Source: Dermatemys mawii (Eukaryota; Chordata; Testudines; Dermatemydidae). From it: a stretch of DNA of 64,000 nucleotides. The position numbers and the translations under genes are program-made. The DNA lies in NCBI GenBank assembly GCA_007922305.1, contig ML677334.1, positions 61,606,858 to 61,670,857 of the forward strand, written 5' to 3'. Shown here piece by piece: positions 46,569-57,912 of the stretch (position 1 is the stretch's first letter; every line of letters begins with the position of its first letter). The notes beneath the pieces are model-generated. The model saw only the letters and a list, made by a program, of their open reading frames with translations. It made no database searches and was not told the DNA's origin.

Positions 46569-46834
46569 GTGTGTGTGTGTGTGTGAGACATGGAGTAGCA
46601 ATGCCAGCCCAGTGCAGAGGGAAGGCGGGGCTCAAGCGAGCAGCGATGCCAGCCCCAGCCTCATGCTGGGAGGAGGAACAGGCTTGGGTGAGGAGCTCGG
46701 GCCAGCCCCATGTGAGGATGGGGGGCTTGGACGAGCAGCTCGGGCCAGGCCAACAGGGAAACGGGGCGGGGGGGGGGTCTTGATGTAGCCCCACATAGTG
46801 TCCCGTTTTCCCTTTGGGAAATATGGTCACCCTA
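46569..46834 (-). mobile_element. GC-rich repeat with a GGTCACCCTA terminus
   Basis: It starts with a (GT)8 run at 46569-46585, continues as a GC-rich block with repeated GAGCTCGGGCCAG and GCAGCTCGGGCCAGG words, and ends TTGGGAAATATGGTCACCCTA at about 46834. The reverse of that end, TAGGGTGACCATATTTCCCA, is a terminus I recall from abundant reptile DNA transposon MITEs. No matching left end is seen. GC content contrasts with the surroundings. Confidence 0.5.
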
Positions 46835-47227
46835 TCAATGCTGCAAAGCCCAAACTAGTGCCCAAAATCTCCTTTTAAAGGGAGTGAATCCCCCCTTGAC
46901 CTCATTGGAAGACTAGGAGGCATATACCACAGAGCAGAGCCCTGTACTGTGGTTTTGATGTAGTACAGCTCCCATCCCCCTCTTAGTAGTTGCTAGTTGC
47001 ATGGCAAACAGCTGTCCCACCTGGGGATGGAGCTTCAGGTAAAGCTTGTTTTAACTGGACTGTGGCTTCCTGCTGTTGAGAGCCTCAGTCCCCTTCTGCT
47101 CCCTCCTTTAACAACTCATGCAGTGGGGCTGCCTTTTCTGAACATCCCTTAAAAAAATTTTGGAAGAAATTAACCATTCTTAGGATACGTTTGTGGGAGT
47201 CAGGAGTTTAAGAAACAGCCCCACTCT
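46835..47227. other. Sequence between MITE and pol remnant
   Basis: On the minus strand this lies downstream of the pol fragment and could contain further decayed retroviral sequence. No motif beyond the possible continuation of the RT region to about 47160 can be read. Confidence 0.3.
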
Positions 47228-47474
47228 CTATTGGTTAGGGGAGCATCCCTCCTGTCCCAGAGTCACCCCAAGGTATTTTACTTGTTGGGAGTACAATTGG
47301 GCATTTTGGGGGCTTACCTTCAATCCTGTTTCCTGAATTTTATTCACTATATATGTATATGTTAGGCCCAAGAATTGATCCAGGGAATTCTGGGTAGTTC
47401 CTGAGCAGAGTTGCAGATGAATTCGCACTTTTGCGGTCAAACAACAAACCAGGTCAGTCTGGGCTAAAGTCCCT

Positions 47475-47508
<34 letters not shown>

Positions 47509-47515
47509 CACACAC
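47228..47515 (-). pseudogene. Endogenous retroviral pol (reverse transcriptase) fragment
   Basis: The 95-codon minus frame ends with LKVSPQNAQLYSQQVKYLGV followed by TLGQEG. This pattern (a Ser-x-x-Lys/Asn-Ala-Gln segment, then VKYLG and a hydrophobic residue) is the palm-to-thumb region of gamma/epsilon-like retroviral reverse transcriptase. The catalytic box expected about 25-30 residues upstream is absent, so the copy seems internally deleted. The N-terminal dozen residues come from the TA/CA microsatellite and are not pol. No gag, env or LTR is seen nearby. Inactive relic. Confidence 0.6.
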
Positions 47516-47518
47516 ACA
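47482..47518. repeat. (TA)n-(CA)n compound microsatellite
   Basis: About 27 bases of TA repeats (47482-47508) pass directly into a CA run (47509-47518). It is probably hypervariable and may extrude a cruciform. It creates the Ile-Tyr repeats in frames on both strands. Confidence 0.95.
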
Positions 47519-47632
47519 TCTCTTTCAGAAATCCCATCTCACATCTTGAGCACATGTGCATGACAAAATTATCATTATTCCAGGCCATGGGCACCCTTGC
47601 AAAACACTCTTCTCTTTTTTCCCCTTTGGCCC

Positions 47633-47815
47633 TCACGGGGGGACCTCACCTTCCTGTAGGGTCTGTTCTGGGAGGGCTGTTGCTTTAAACAGGGTTGCTT
47701 CATGCAGAACCACATATCCCCTTATGGCCATGAAAATAAACAGCAGTTCTTGAGTCCATTTTTTTTTTTTTTTTGGTATGCTATAGGTTAAAGCACTCCA
47801 AACATAATTACCCAA
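47633..47815 (-). pseudogene. Possible retroviral RNase H-like fragment
   Basis: The minus frame contains RGYVVLHEATLFKATALPEQ, which has the look of the 'GYAVV ... ALP' segment early in retroviral RNase H domains. In a normal pol gene RNase H follows RT. Here it lies upstream of the RT fragment on the same strand, so either the relic is rearranged or the resemblance is chance. The T16 run at 47759-47774 encodes the Lys run in the same frame. Confidence 0.3.
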
Positions 47816-48863
47816 GTCTGAGATGGGTTTGAGTGAGTGAACACCAGCCAGGTTTCCAGGGGTCTTTCTTCCATCTGGCTGACAGGGAGTTTCGGTGTCG
47901 GCTCCATGACCAAAGAAAAGCTCTCTGACTGCTTCGAGACATTTGCTTTTACTTAATTTTTTATAGCTAATTGTTTATAAAATATAAAATTTATAGTAAT
48001 TTTACTGGGTTACTTTTTTGCTTTAATAAATCATTTGTTTTATTAGCAAATCATTTTTAGTATTTTAGTAAATAAAATTAATTCATTAGGGGTACTTAAA
48101 ATCAAGGTAGTACTATTCACTTTTATTTTTATGATTTAATTTATTTTAATGTGTTTTAATAAGCAAAGCTACAATTGCAGCAATTTGGCCTTCCCTATAA
48201 GAGCCCTGACAATTATTTTTATTTATGTGGCATTTTGCTTTTAATTAATGATGGCTAAATACACCCAAAACAGCTATAGTTTAGTTTGGTCAGATTTTAG
48301 GGTTACAGATGAGCTGAGTCACTACTGTAGCTGAAGTTCAGCTTGTACATTGAAATTACGTATTGGAGGGTGGCCAGAATTTTCCAACTGCCTGTGGACA
48401 ATAGACAATGTTTTTGTCAAATGCCATACATTCATAAAGAGGGACCTGTTTATAATGGCAACCATATCCTTTTATAAGACTATTATATTTTCAAAGCGTT
48501 GCATTTTTTGATCATGATAGGAACTAAGCCTCACACAGAGAAATGCATCTCCTCAGAATGTTACCTCAATAGGAAGTGTCATTACCAGACATAATTATAC
48601 ACCTAAAAACTGTATAATTTTATCCATATATTAATAGGCATCCCAGACTTTACTAGGTTTGAGCTCAGTAGCAACATGCAAGTTTGTGAGTGTCATTTTA
48701 ACCCACTATTTAAACTCTCCGTGCCCACCCCCATACACACACATATTTGTATCTGTAAATGTGTGCCTGGGATCAAAGACATTTTTCTTAAATGAAACTT
48801 CCTATCCTGATTATTGGGACACTGATGGCCCCCCAGCAATATCTAGTCTAGTTTAAGAGACTT
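47816..48863. other. Unique AT-rich sequence
   Basis: A very AT-rich stretch (47945-48180 in particular, with AATAAATCATTTG and TTTTAGTAAATAAAATTAAT words). No gene or repeat recognised. Confidence 0.45.
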
Positions 48864-49155
48864 AGGCCAGGTCTACACTAGCGGGGGAGAGGGGATGTCA
48901 ACCTAAGATATGCAACTTCAGCTACGTGAATAGTGTAGCTGAAGTCGGCGCATTTTAGGTCGAGTTACCTGGTGTCCTCACGGCAGCAGCGGGCTCCCCC
49001 GTCAACTCCATTTACTCCTCTTGGTGAGCTGGAGTACTGGAATGGATAGGGGAGCGCCTTTGGGGATCGATATATCACTTCTAGATGAGACACCGTAAAT
49101 CGATCCCCGAAAGATTGATCAGTGCCTGCCGATCCAGCAGGTAGTGAAGACAAGC
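48864..49155 (-). mobile_element. MITE family T, copy 3 (inverted)
   Basis: The left end AGGCCAGGTCTACACTAG matches the terminal repeat of copy 2, and the right end is decayed (GTAGTGAAGACAAGC). The internal order is the reverse of copies 1 and 2: CAACTTCAGCTACGTGAATA with its inverse TAGTGTAGCTGAAGTCG comes first, and the GGGATCGATATATC / GTAAATCGATCCCC pair comes last. The element therefore lies on the opposite strand. Both internal hairpins are well kept. Flanking TA is not clear on the right. Confidence 0.85.
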
Positions 49156-49989
49156 GTTTACTCTTCACAGTTAATCTGTCTCAGAAAAGTATGCCTCTTC
49201 TTTCTTTGCAAGCCCTTCTAGTTCTCTCAGGAGGAACAAACTATTGTAAGCAAATTCTGCTCCCTCTGATTTCAGCCATGAAAAGTTCAATCTTGACTTC
49301 ACTGAGAGAAGGATTGGGCTAATCTGACATTTCTATAGAGTTGGTTTTTTTTTAAAAAAAAAAAAGTCTTGTTGAACTATCCCTGTATTCCCCTTCTTGT
49401 TTCTATTATGTTTGGGTTCCTACACTAATTTCATCAGAAGGGATATATGAGCCCCTTCCAGAAGAGTATGAGTGAGTAAAATTAATATCTATGGCATGTG
49501 GGCCATTTAAAAAAAATTCTCTTCTGAAAAGGAAAAGTCTGTTTTTAATAAATCCTATGTACTCTGCTAAAACATTTGTAGTAGCAAAGGCAAGTGTGCC
49601 TTTCATTTAAAATGAAAAGTGCTGAGGGGTTTGTGTGTGTGTAATCCCATATATTTCTTTCCTTCCAATTCACTAGTGCATAACATCCCTGTAGCAGCTA
49701 CAGCAATTGTTTACACGGAAAAGCAATAGGAAAATACTGTGCAACTTTTAGTGTACTTCATGTCAGAGAATGGCTGAAAGCCAGCCAGCAATTTTGACAC
49801 CAGCACACTCTCCACACAGTGGTGGCTGGTTGCCAAAATAACTGGTCTGGCTGCAGGTGGAAGGGTGCCCTTTAGTACATTTTTCTATTCTCCACTTCAG
49901 AAGGCCCTTATTTCAAACCAGCAAAACAAGGATATTATGGCTGGGTATAATAAGGGAATTTTTAGAAGGGGGATAAAGCAGGGTTGTGT
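49156..49989. other. Unique sequence
   Basis: Includes a T9-A12 run at 49345-49365. At 49240-49320 CTGATTTCAGCCATGAAAAG and CTTGACTTCACTGAGAG form a loose inverted pair like an old turtle palindromic repeat. No gene. Confidence 0.4.
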
Positions 49990-50480
49990 GAGAGCCTGAT
50001 TATTCCTCTTCCAAGTTTGGGACTAATTACAATGGAAGGAAGGGTTAATAATATTGATCTGTGATCCCTTATTGTTCTCTTCCTCCAATGTAGTTCTACC
50101 TGATCATCCCCAACATTACCACTATTTGACTCAGTTCTCCCTGCACTCAACCTGTCTTCTTCCTGATTCAGAACCTCTTTGAGCCCTTCCAACCCAGCTC
50201 CCGCCAAACTTCTCTTCCCAACATAGTCCAACCCTCTCAGGATGAGAATCATTTTACTTCTTACCTAACTCACCCATGCTCAGAACCACTCCATTCACCT
50301 GTAATGTCTCTCCCACATGACACCCCCATAATCAGAATACCATCCCTCCAAAATATACAACCCTCTAGACTCAGAAAACTCATCTCCAGGCTCAAAATCC
50401 TTCCTTATTCATCCTGACAACAAGCATCCTCACCACCAGACTCAGACCCCCGCTCCCCCGCACTCCATATTATAATCTCT
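49990..50480 (-). repeat. Pyrimidine-rich degenerate tract
   Basis: C/T-rich with recurring CAGACTCAGA, AACTCATCTCC, CTCAGAACC and CCTCTAGACTCAG words from about 50130 to 50460. Its reverse complement is G/A-rich with GAACTGAGTC and GGGTTGGA words, resembling the purine-rich tract at 37300-37830. The 96-codon minus frame at 49962-50252 lies mostly inside it and shows no domain. Confidence 0.4.
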
Positions 50481-50693
50481 TTTGTGCCCCTCTCCCCTCA
50501 CTTATTTGCCACTGATCCTAAAGAAGAAGGAGTGGAGGCAGCAGGGAACATATATAGAGATTCCATATTGTGGATTAGCCCCACAGGCCTTTATTTGCTT
50601 CTGTTTCCTTCCTCTGTTTTGCCCGTTGCTCCTTGCAATTTGCAGCTCATTAAGTTCTTATAGCAGAAGGGCATCAAGCAGACATTTTATTTA

Positions 50694-50720
50694 TCTATCT
50701 ATCATATATAGATAGATAGA
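50694..50720. repeat. Perfect 10-bp GATA hairpin
   Basis: TCTATCTATC, the loop ATATATA, then GATAGATAGA: a perfect inverted repeat made of two opposed (GATA) runs. Microsatellite-like and possibly cruciform-forming. Confidence 0.95.
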
Positions 50721-53700
50721 ATCTAGATATGTTTTTTCAGATCTGTGGGCGCTCCACAGAAACTATATTCTCAACTCCATTTCTCTTCTGAATGCTTGCT
50801 GCAGTGAATGGGCTCCGTGTATAAAGGAGACCTTCAGTGGCAGCCAGATGTAATGCATAATCTCCTCCAAGCCAATCAGGCTTCTCCCGGTAGCAGCAGG
50901 CAGTACTGCATTAGCCACCTTGCACATTGTCTGGAGGTAACTGACAGCTGTGACCTTGATGGTAGTTAGCCACATTAACCTCTAATGACCAGCCAAACAC
51001 TCCTGTCTCCACAAACCCCTCTAGCAAGAGTTCCGAAGACCATTTTAGAACCTCTGCTCCAACCCTCTTATCCCTCTTCTAGATTTCCCTTTTAAAAATC
51101 TCATATGCTGTCTGGGCATCACTCATTCCTGTGCTTTTTTGCTTTAGCAATTTCATTTTGCTTTTCTCCTCAGAAACATTTTGTATAAGAGAAATACATC
51201 CTGTCAGGCTTTGTGTACTACCATAGATCAGATTCTAGTAGCCTTGCTCATTTGAGGAAAATCAATTCCCCGACTAGACCCACTGAAATCAGTTAGACTT
51301 TTCAGAGACTGAGGTGTGCTGAAAATCAGAATGTAAAGCATACATGTAAATGGTGGTGCTGAATCTCAGAAAACTTAAATGAATTTTATTTGGAAATAGT
51401 CAGACAGACTCAGTTCTTAACATAAGATTTATTATGCATGATTGTTTTTAACCAAGTCTTCTAATGATCAGACGGTATGGGAGGGCTTTCTTCTGTTCTT
51501 CTTTGAACCTGCAGTGATATAATTCTGCTTGATCAATTGTCTTTTGCATGGTAATATATTATGATGAAATAAGTACTAAAGCACGATATCACTTCAAGTT
51601 GGAGAAACAAAAACTTAACTGTATGAGGAAACCATTACTTTTTTAATATCATCAATAGTCAAGAGAAATGGAAGTCAGTGTGCTGGCCAAATACACTTAA
51701 TTTAGACTGAGCATTCTTTTATTATTCCTCTGTGTGCTGCAGGCTGAAAGTTCACCGTTAGCCACTTCTGACATAATGTACAAGGCCTATCCACCTTATT
51801 TCCAGCCCTGGATGATTTGCCTGCTTATAATTGATACTCATCTACTCTGTGCAGTGAACATTCACAGCATCATACCTTTCTAAAAAACTAACTCTTTTTA
51901 ATTTTGAGTAGGAAAGTGTACTCATTTCTAGATTTCAAACTATGCCTGTTATGTAGTGCATGTATGTCAGTCTCCTGGAGACTATAATTTGGATGTAGCA
52001 ATTAAAATGTTCCTATTTACAGATTTTTTTAAAAAATTTGCACTTCCATTTAAAACAAATCTATGGATTTATAAATGAAATTGCTACTTTCCAAAGGTTC
52101 AGTTTATTACTAATGTATTTTCTAGAGTCTATCCAGCCGTATACCACTGATTGTAGTGATAGGATTCCATCAAAAACATGTTTCTTCTTTCCTAATATCC
52201 TAGTTTTGTTCTATTTCAACAGTGTGACTTTTTGTATTGGTCTTTGACGACCTCTGACAAAAAGAATCATGATTTAATACAAAAGTAATAAGTCATGTGG
52301 TAGCAAATAATGTTCTGCAGTAGGATTAGAGACTGGTGGTGGTTTTATACATAGATTCTGTAGCACAAAGGAGAATTTTATTGAACACAGTGATATGGTC
52401 CAGAGAGATAAGAGCTTCACTATTGAACTAGTGCTGAAAATACAGTGACAGTACATGATTAAATAGATTTCATTTAGATTTATATAAAAGCCGAGGCACC
52501 TTAAAGATTCATAGTGCATGTATCTAGTCATCGATTTTTACCAGACTTTCTGAATCTTTTAAATTAATAATCAGTCTACCATGAGTTTCTTCATTGGTCT
52601 GAAATATAACTTGGCATTGCTTTACTTCAAAATGTTAGCCAAAAATAATTGGCTTCCTGTGTTGTTTTGTATCTTTTTTTTTTTATGTAGTATAGCTTGC
52701 ATTTGTAGTATTCTTTGGGAAAGACTTCTGTTGCCCTCAGGTCAGACTCTAAAATCTTTATTGGCACAGTCTTCATATGGCTCAAAAAGCTCAGTGTTTG
52801 GTTTCTGAACAAGCCTCTTTCAATGGTCTCAGTGGGTCTTGACCCTTTTAGCATTGCCAAATTTGGTGAACATGCAAGTGACACCTCTGACTCCTGTCTT
52901 TCTAGGTGGTCTTGGACAGTTACTGTTCCATGGAAATGTTTGCACTTTGGGATGGGGAAATGGTTGCATAGTTTATATTTATTTAGTCTGACCATTTTAT
53001 TTAATCATTTATAAATTCTAGCAAATTTTGTCTAAAGAGTAAAACAAGGTAAATGTGCTCTCCCTCCATCTCTAAAGGAAGTTACAGCTGTATACTGGCC
53101 TGGGTGAAGGGTGGCTGCTGGATGCTAGCTCCCAGTTATTCTATGGACATGTAGCAGGGCACTCTAAAACTGAAACCCTTGTCTTGCATGATTGATAGGG
53201 AAGCGATCTTAACATGGTGCTCACAGAAGTTATAAATGCTATAGATTTTTCATATCTGTTTCCTTAGCCCATAACTTTCCCTGCCTCTCTGGTCAAAGGA
53301 GCACCATCAATATGGGGCCAGATGTTATCTCTGGGATTAGTGTGTAAAGATTCTGCCATCTGCCCTCCTGCTCCCTCCTCCACACCATCTACATGGTGGT
53401 GTAGATTATAACATTGAATGTCCTCTGCAGTTGTGGATGAAATTGAATGCTGGAAGAGAAATACTGAAGAAATTGTCCCTTGCTGCCTAAGGGGGGAACC
53501 TGGTTTAGATGAAATTTCTATGAATAGGAAGCTGTGCACTTCAAACTCTGTGGACTTCAGGTATCAACGTCACCTTCCATCTCTAGGATTCACATTTCCC
53601 AAAGTCTTCTCCTCACTACCTCATAGTGCCTGCAAGAATCATCCATAGCTATTGCTGCAAGGAAGGGGCCCAGACAACAGTATTTATTTTAAAAAATAGA

Positions 53701-56700
53701 AAGTTAAGAGATGTAAAGTTTGCATCCGTTATAAGACTTGGAGCACCTCATAACATTCAACCTTCAGAATGTAAGAAAATATTAATAAAACTGATCCTAT
53801 TGATGAGACTAGCTAGGCAGCATATTCTGAACGCTTACAGAGAATACTGTTTTTGTTAGGAATGGACAAAAAGTAATGAGAAAAATATATGAAAAAGTGG
53901 AAAAACAACTATTTTTCCAAGAATTATATTGTATAATTCAAGGAGCATATTGAATTTTAGTTCTAATTTTCTGCTGTGTTGGATATATTGCGCTTAGTAT
54001 TTAGGTACCAGGAAAAGGAGGTTGATAGAAGTGTATGAGTGACAAATTTCAGGATAAAAGGAGTGTACTTTGGTTTTAATATTGTAAAGTTAGAAGAGGT
54101 AAAGATGGGATTTTAACAGAATCTGATTTAAAGCTTATTCTCATTTACACTAATTCTACTTCATACCTCTCAGAGGTGAAAGTGGGAATCGGGCCTGTAG
54201 AATGACTACCACAACATTCTAATTCTCTATTAGTAGAGAAGTTGTAGTGCCTACTTTTCTCCACTGGGTTCTAAGAAGGAGAGTCTACTGTGCCCTTAAA
54301 CAATATTTATTCATGAAAATTTCCAGAACAAGGACTGTACATCTATGTATACCTGTTTGGTATTGCGTGTGGGGAGTGTATCTCATTTGAATCTGAATAT
54401 ATGAACCATATTTTTAGCTATCTTCACAATATTTCCAAGTATGTCCTCTTTTCTCTCTTGCTAGGCTTGCGTTATCCTTTGTTTCTAGATATATTGCAAC
54501 ATGCTATTTCTTGCCTGCCTGTGTCCTTCTCCTCTTCTAGCAATTTCACAACACTTTGTTAACACTTCAATTCCAGTATTTTAAATAGGAAAAGTGCTCC
54601 AGGCTGTTTTTCCACACTCTTAACTCGTATAGCATTTTTGGATATTTGTTTTACTTTTTTGATCAAGAAGGTGTAACATAGCAGGAGTAGCATTGTATTC
54701 TATCACTTATGAGGTGCTGGGTATATTTACTGTACTACATAAATCCTTGGTGGTAAAATGATAATGAATCTTAGAGAGGACATAGTATCCCACTGTGCTG
54801 ATTAGCACTATAGATTTAGAATGGGGAAACAAAGGAGCAACAAACTAAGATCCCAGCTTGGACACACTTAAACTTGTGCTTCACTTTTAAATGTGAGTAG
54901 TTCCATGAAAGTCAACGGGAGTGTTTACATTAAGAATGTAAAGTACTTGCCTAAATTACAGGATCAGTCCATACATCTGGGGAAGAGTCTCAGTTTCTTG
55001 AGTCAGTGTGGCTATGTGGCATCTGCTTGCTGCCGGGACCTTCCTTCATAAACGGCACTTAGTTTTCTCTCTGCCAACTTTGAAACAAAAGAAATGCCTT
55101 TTCATACATAAGAGGCAGGTGATGGGGTGGGAGGAATAGCTAAAATAACCTCCAGGACTAGAAATCTTCTATAGCAGATGTAAGTCATCTCTTGCAAGCT
55201 AATACTCTGAAGCAGTCTGTGAAACATTTTGAAAACCTACTCCAAAGGAATATGGGCTGTTTGTGAGTTTATCCAATCTTAAAGCTCATGTGAAACAGGA
55301 ATCACATACTTGTTGGTGTTATGAGTCTGAACAGATATGCCTATCTTTTTCTTAAAAGTCAACTCTGATAGTTCATAAATAAAATGGCATCTTGGGCCAA
55401 ATATATCCCTGGTGTAACACAATATTTAGTGAAGTAGTAAAATATTTCTACCTGGTCACATATATTTAGTGACTTTTTAAAATCTATTTGTGTATTGTCT
55501 TTCTAAATGTTGACATTTCTGTGCTGCCATCTTTGCTTAGAAACTCAAAGAAAGAAGCTTTTAAATTCCAATTGAACTAAAGCCAAGACATTTCCTTTCT
55601 TGATAACAGTTGACTAAGTGCCAGATGCAACTACATAACATGATAAATAATATACTTTATCCCTCCCCCCCACCCAATATGGGGCACAGCACATAGACAT
55701 ATGGCTTGGATCATAGAGCTTCAATTAGTATCACTAGGTGAGGGTGTGAGGTGAGTGGGATGAAAGCAAGACATATGTTTGTACAGAGCACATTTTTAAA
55801 GGTCAACTGTACAATTTATAGCTAAGAGAATCAATATTTATGTGCAGACATGACTGCCAAATTATAAAATTATAAATGGAACCTTCTGCCACTAGCATGG
55901 GATATAGTCTATAATTTAATTTATGCCTATATGGAAACAAAATGTATTTATATTTATCTTGGATGTGGAAGAGGTCTCAAATAGAATTAGACTCATTCTG
56001 TCATTCTTTTACTATTATTTTTCTTTTTCTTTCTTTCTTATTTGATGCCCATGTATTTTCTAATTGATCTTGACTGTGGATTCTGATTTTTTTTTCCCTT
56101 TGTAATTCATCCTGTGTAGTCAAGGGTCCTTTAACTTTGCCTACACTGGCTAACTGGACACTTTTATAAACATTTATCAACAGAAAAAGGCCACTGACAC
56201 ACAGTAAAGCTGATTGGCTGTATGTATATAGTAACCTTCTAGATAGGCATATTTGTTATGCGAGAGAAAAGTATGGAGTTGAAAATTTGTTGATAGCTTT
56301 TGCATATCTAGGTCACTGACAGTGGAGCTCCTTGTGGATATTAATTAACAAGTTTGAGTTGCTTTCCAACTTACTTTCCCTTTTGCATAGTGTACAGTAC
56401 TTTTTATGTCGTAATTTCAGTGCAAAAGGACCTCCTCCAACACTTTGCTTTCAGATTAATGTACAGAACAGTAATAGAACAGAGCTTCAGCTCCATTTTG
56501 TATTTTTTAAATTATACCTAAGTTTATACTGTTACCTACATTTTATTAGTTTATTGCTTGCATTGAAGAATGGCTGCAATAAAGAGATTTATCAGTCACT
56601 GTTTTCAAGTATGGACCCGAATAACTTTTTTTTTAGTTTGAGTTTCACTAAATTCCCACCCAAGTAGGCAATAAAGCTGGTTGAAATGTTTTATTTAAAT

Positions 56701-57245
56701 TTCAAAAAACATTGATCACTGCACAAAAGGGTTAAAAACAGCAAAGAATTTGAAAGTGTTGCCAAAAAAGGCTAATAAAATAAATTATCAACCCACTAGA
56801 CTACATTAATCAAGGTGAGTGTTTGACTAGCTTCCAGAGGATTGCTCCAAGACCCCTCCTGGCTGTAGGTTGTGGGCTTCAGATAGCACTGGCAGAGGTG
56901 AAGAAAGTGAAGGGGAAGGTGGAACCAGAGAGATGTGGCCATATTCTGTCCCTTCTTTGAGCCAGCTGTCTTGTTTGTGGGGTGCCCTTCAGTCCTTTCC
57001 ACATGGTTTAGTTCATAGCTAGCTAACCCCACAAGAACTGTAGGAACACTTATGTGTGTACGCAGGGCTGTTCTTACCCATACACAAAGTATACAGTTTA
57101 AACTTTCTACCCAGAAGAAAAGAGTAATCGAGACCCAGCTCAGAAGTTGCTGCATCCCACCTCCCATTTGTTGTTGCCTTCTCTAGAAAAAGGAAGAAGG
57201 CCTCCCCCTCCTAACCCTACCACCTGGAAGATGGAAATGGGTGTC
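50721..57245. other. Long non-coding interval (6.5 kb)
   Basis: No recognised transposon with clear ends and no gene. The frames at 52627-53014 (122 and 99 codons on opposite strands), 53264-53859, 56332-56667 and 56796-57167 have no domains and no exon-like borders I trust. At 54855-54975 CACTTTTAAATGTGAGTAGT, 'tccatgaaagtcaacgggag' and CATTAAGAATGTAAAGTAC form a decayed palindrome of a repeat type I recall from turtles and crocodilians. The A/T-rich block at 53860-53930 resembles 2480-2680. Confidence 0.4.
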
Positions 57246-57912
57246 TGTAGCGGGGTGGTCACTCACTCAAGCCCGGAAGGGGTTAAAACAGCCCTGCAGA
57301 GGGCTGTGGGTGGGGAAAACAGCAAGCCTGGGCTGATTGGGGCATGGCCCACCTGGGACTGCTTCCCCAGTCAGGCCACAGCAGGCCCTTATAAAAGGGC
57401 TGCTAGTTTGGAGCTAGAACAGTCTCCCTCTAGCTGAGGAGGGAGATGGATCCAGCTGCCTGAGAGCTAAGGGTATGAGGGTGGAGCAGTGCTGGGGAAG
57501 GGGCAGGCTGAGCTGGCTACCTCCCAGACTGCGGCCTGCTCGGAAGGCCTAAAAGGGTACTGGGCTGTAGGGAAAGGCAGAACGTCCAAACCGCCCTTAC
57601 CGATGATGACTGGCTCTTACAGTGCAGTCTGCCCCAGGGAGCGGGGGCTCGTTGCTGACTGGCAGTAGCCACAGACTGAGGCGAGGTGGGGATAGTGGGT
57701 TGGGGGCTTCCCGATAAGAGGAGACCCACAGATAGTGAGGGGGTATTGCCAGAAGACATCACCCCAATTAAGGCGCACGACGGTCTGGGAGGGACCTGGG
57801 GGCCAGTAGAGGGCGGGTCACTGGCCTGCAGGGGGCACTCCAGCTGGAAAAAGAGCTAATTCTCGGACGACTAGCAGGAGGCGCCGCAGGGGTGAGTAGT
57901 CGCGCCACTACA
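57246..57912 (+). mobile_element. LTR family B, complete copy
   Basis: 667 bases starting TGTAG and ending CTACA (TG...CA ends with a 5-base inverted repeat). The three bases GTC lie immediately outside both ends, a short possible target duplication. A TATA-like CCCTTATAAAAGGGCTGC lies at about 57388-57405, followed by CTAGAACAGTCTCCCTCTAG, both shared with 20602-20855. The block is GC-rich with many CpGs, unlike its AT-rich neighbours. Neither an internal retroviral region nor a second LTR is adjacent, so it is probably a solo LTR. The internal 81- and 96-codon frames follow GC composition, not protein constraint. Confidence 0.75.

Noticed and set aside
47228..47530. Ile-Tyr repeat peptide in frames on both strands
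   Set aside because: It is the translation of the (TA)n microsatellite and not a protein repeat.
52627..53014. Opposing 122- and 99-codon frames
   Set aside because: They are complementary to each other, lack domains and lie in AT-rich DNA; at most one could be real and neither looks like an exon.
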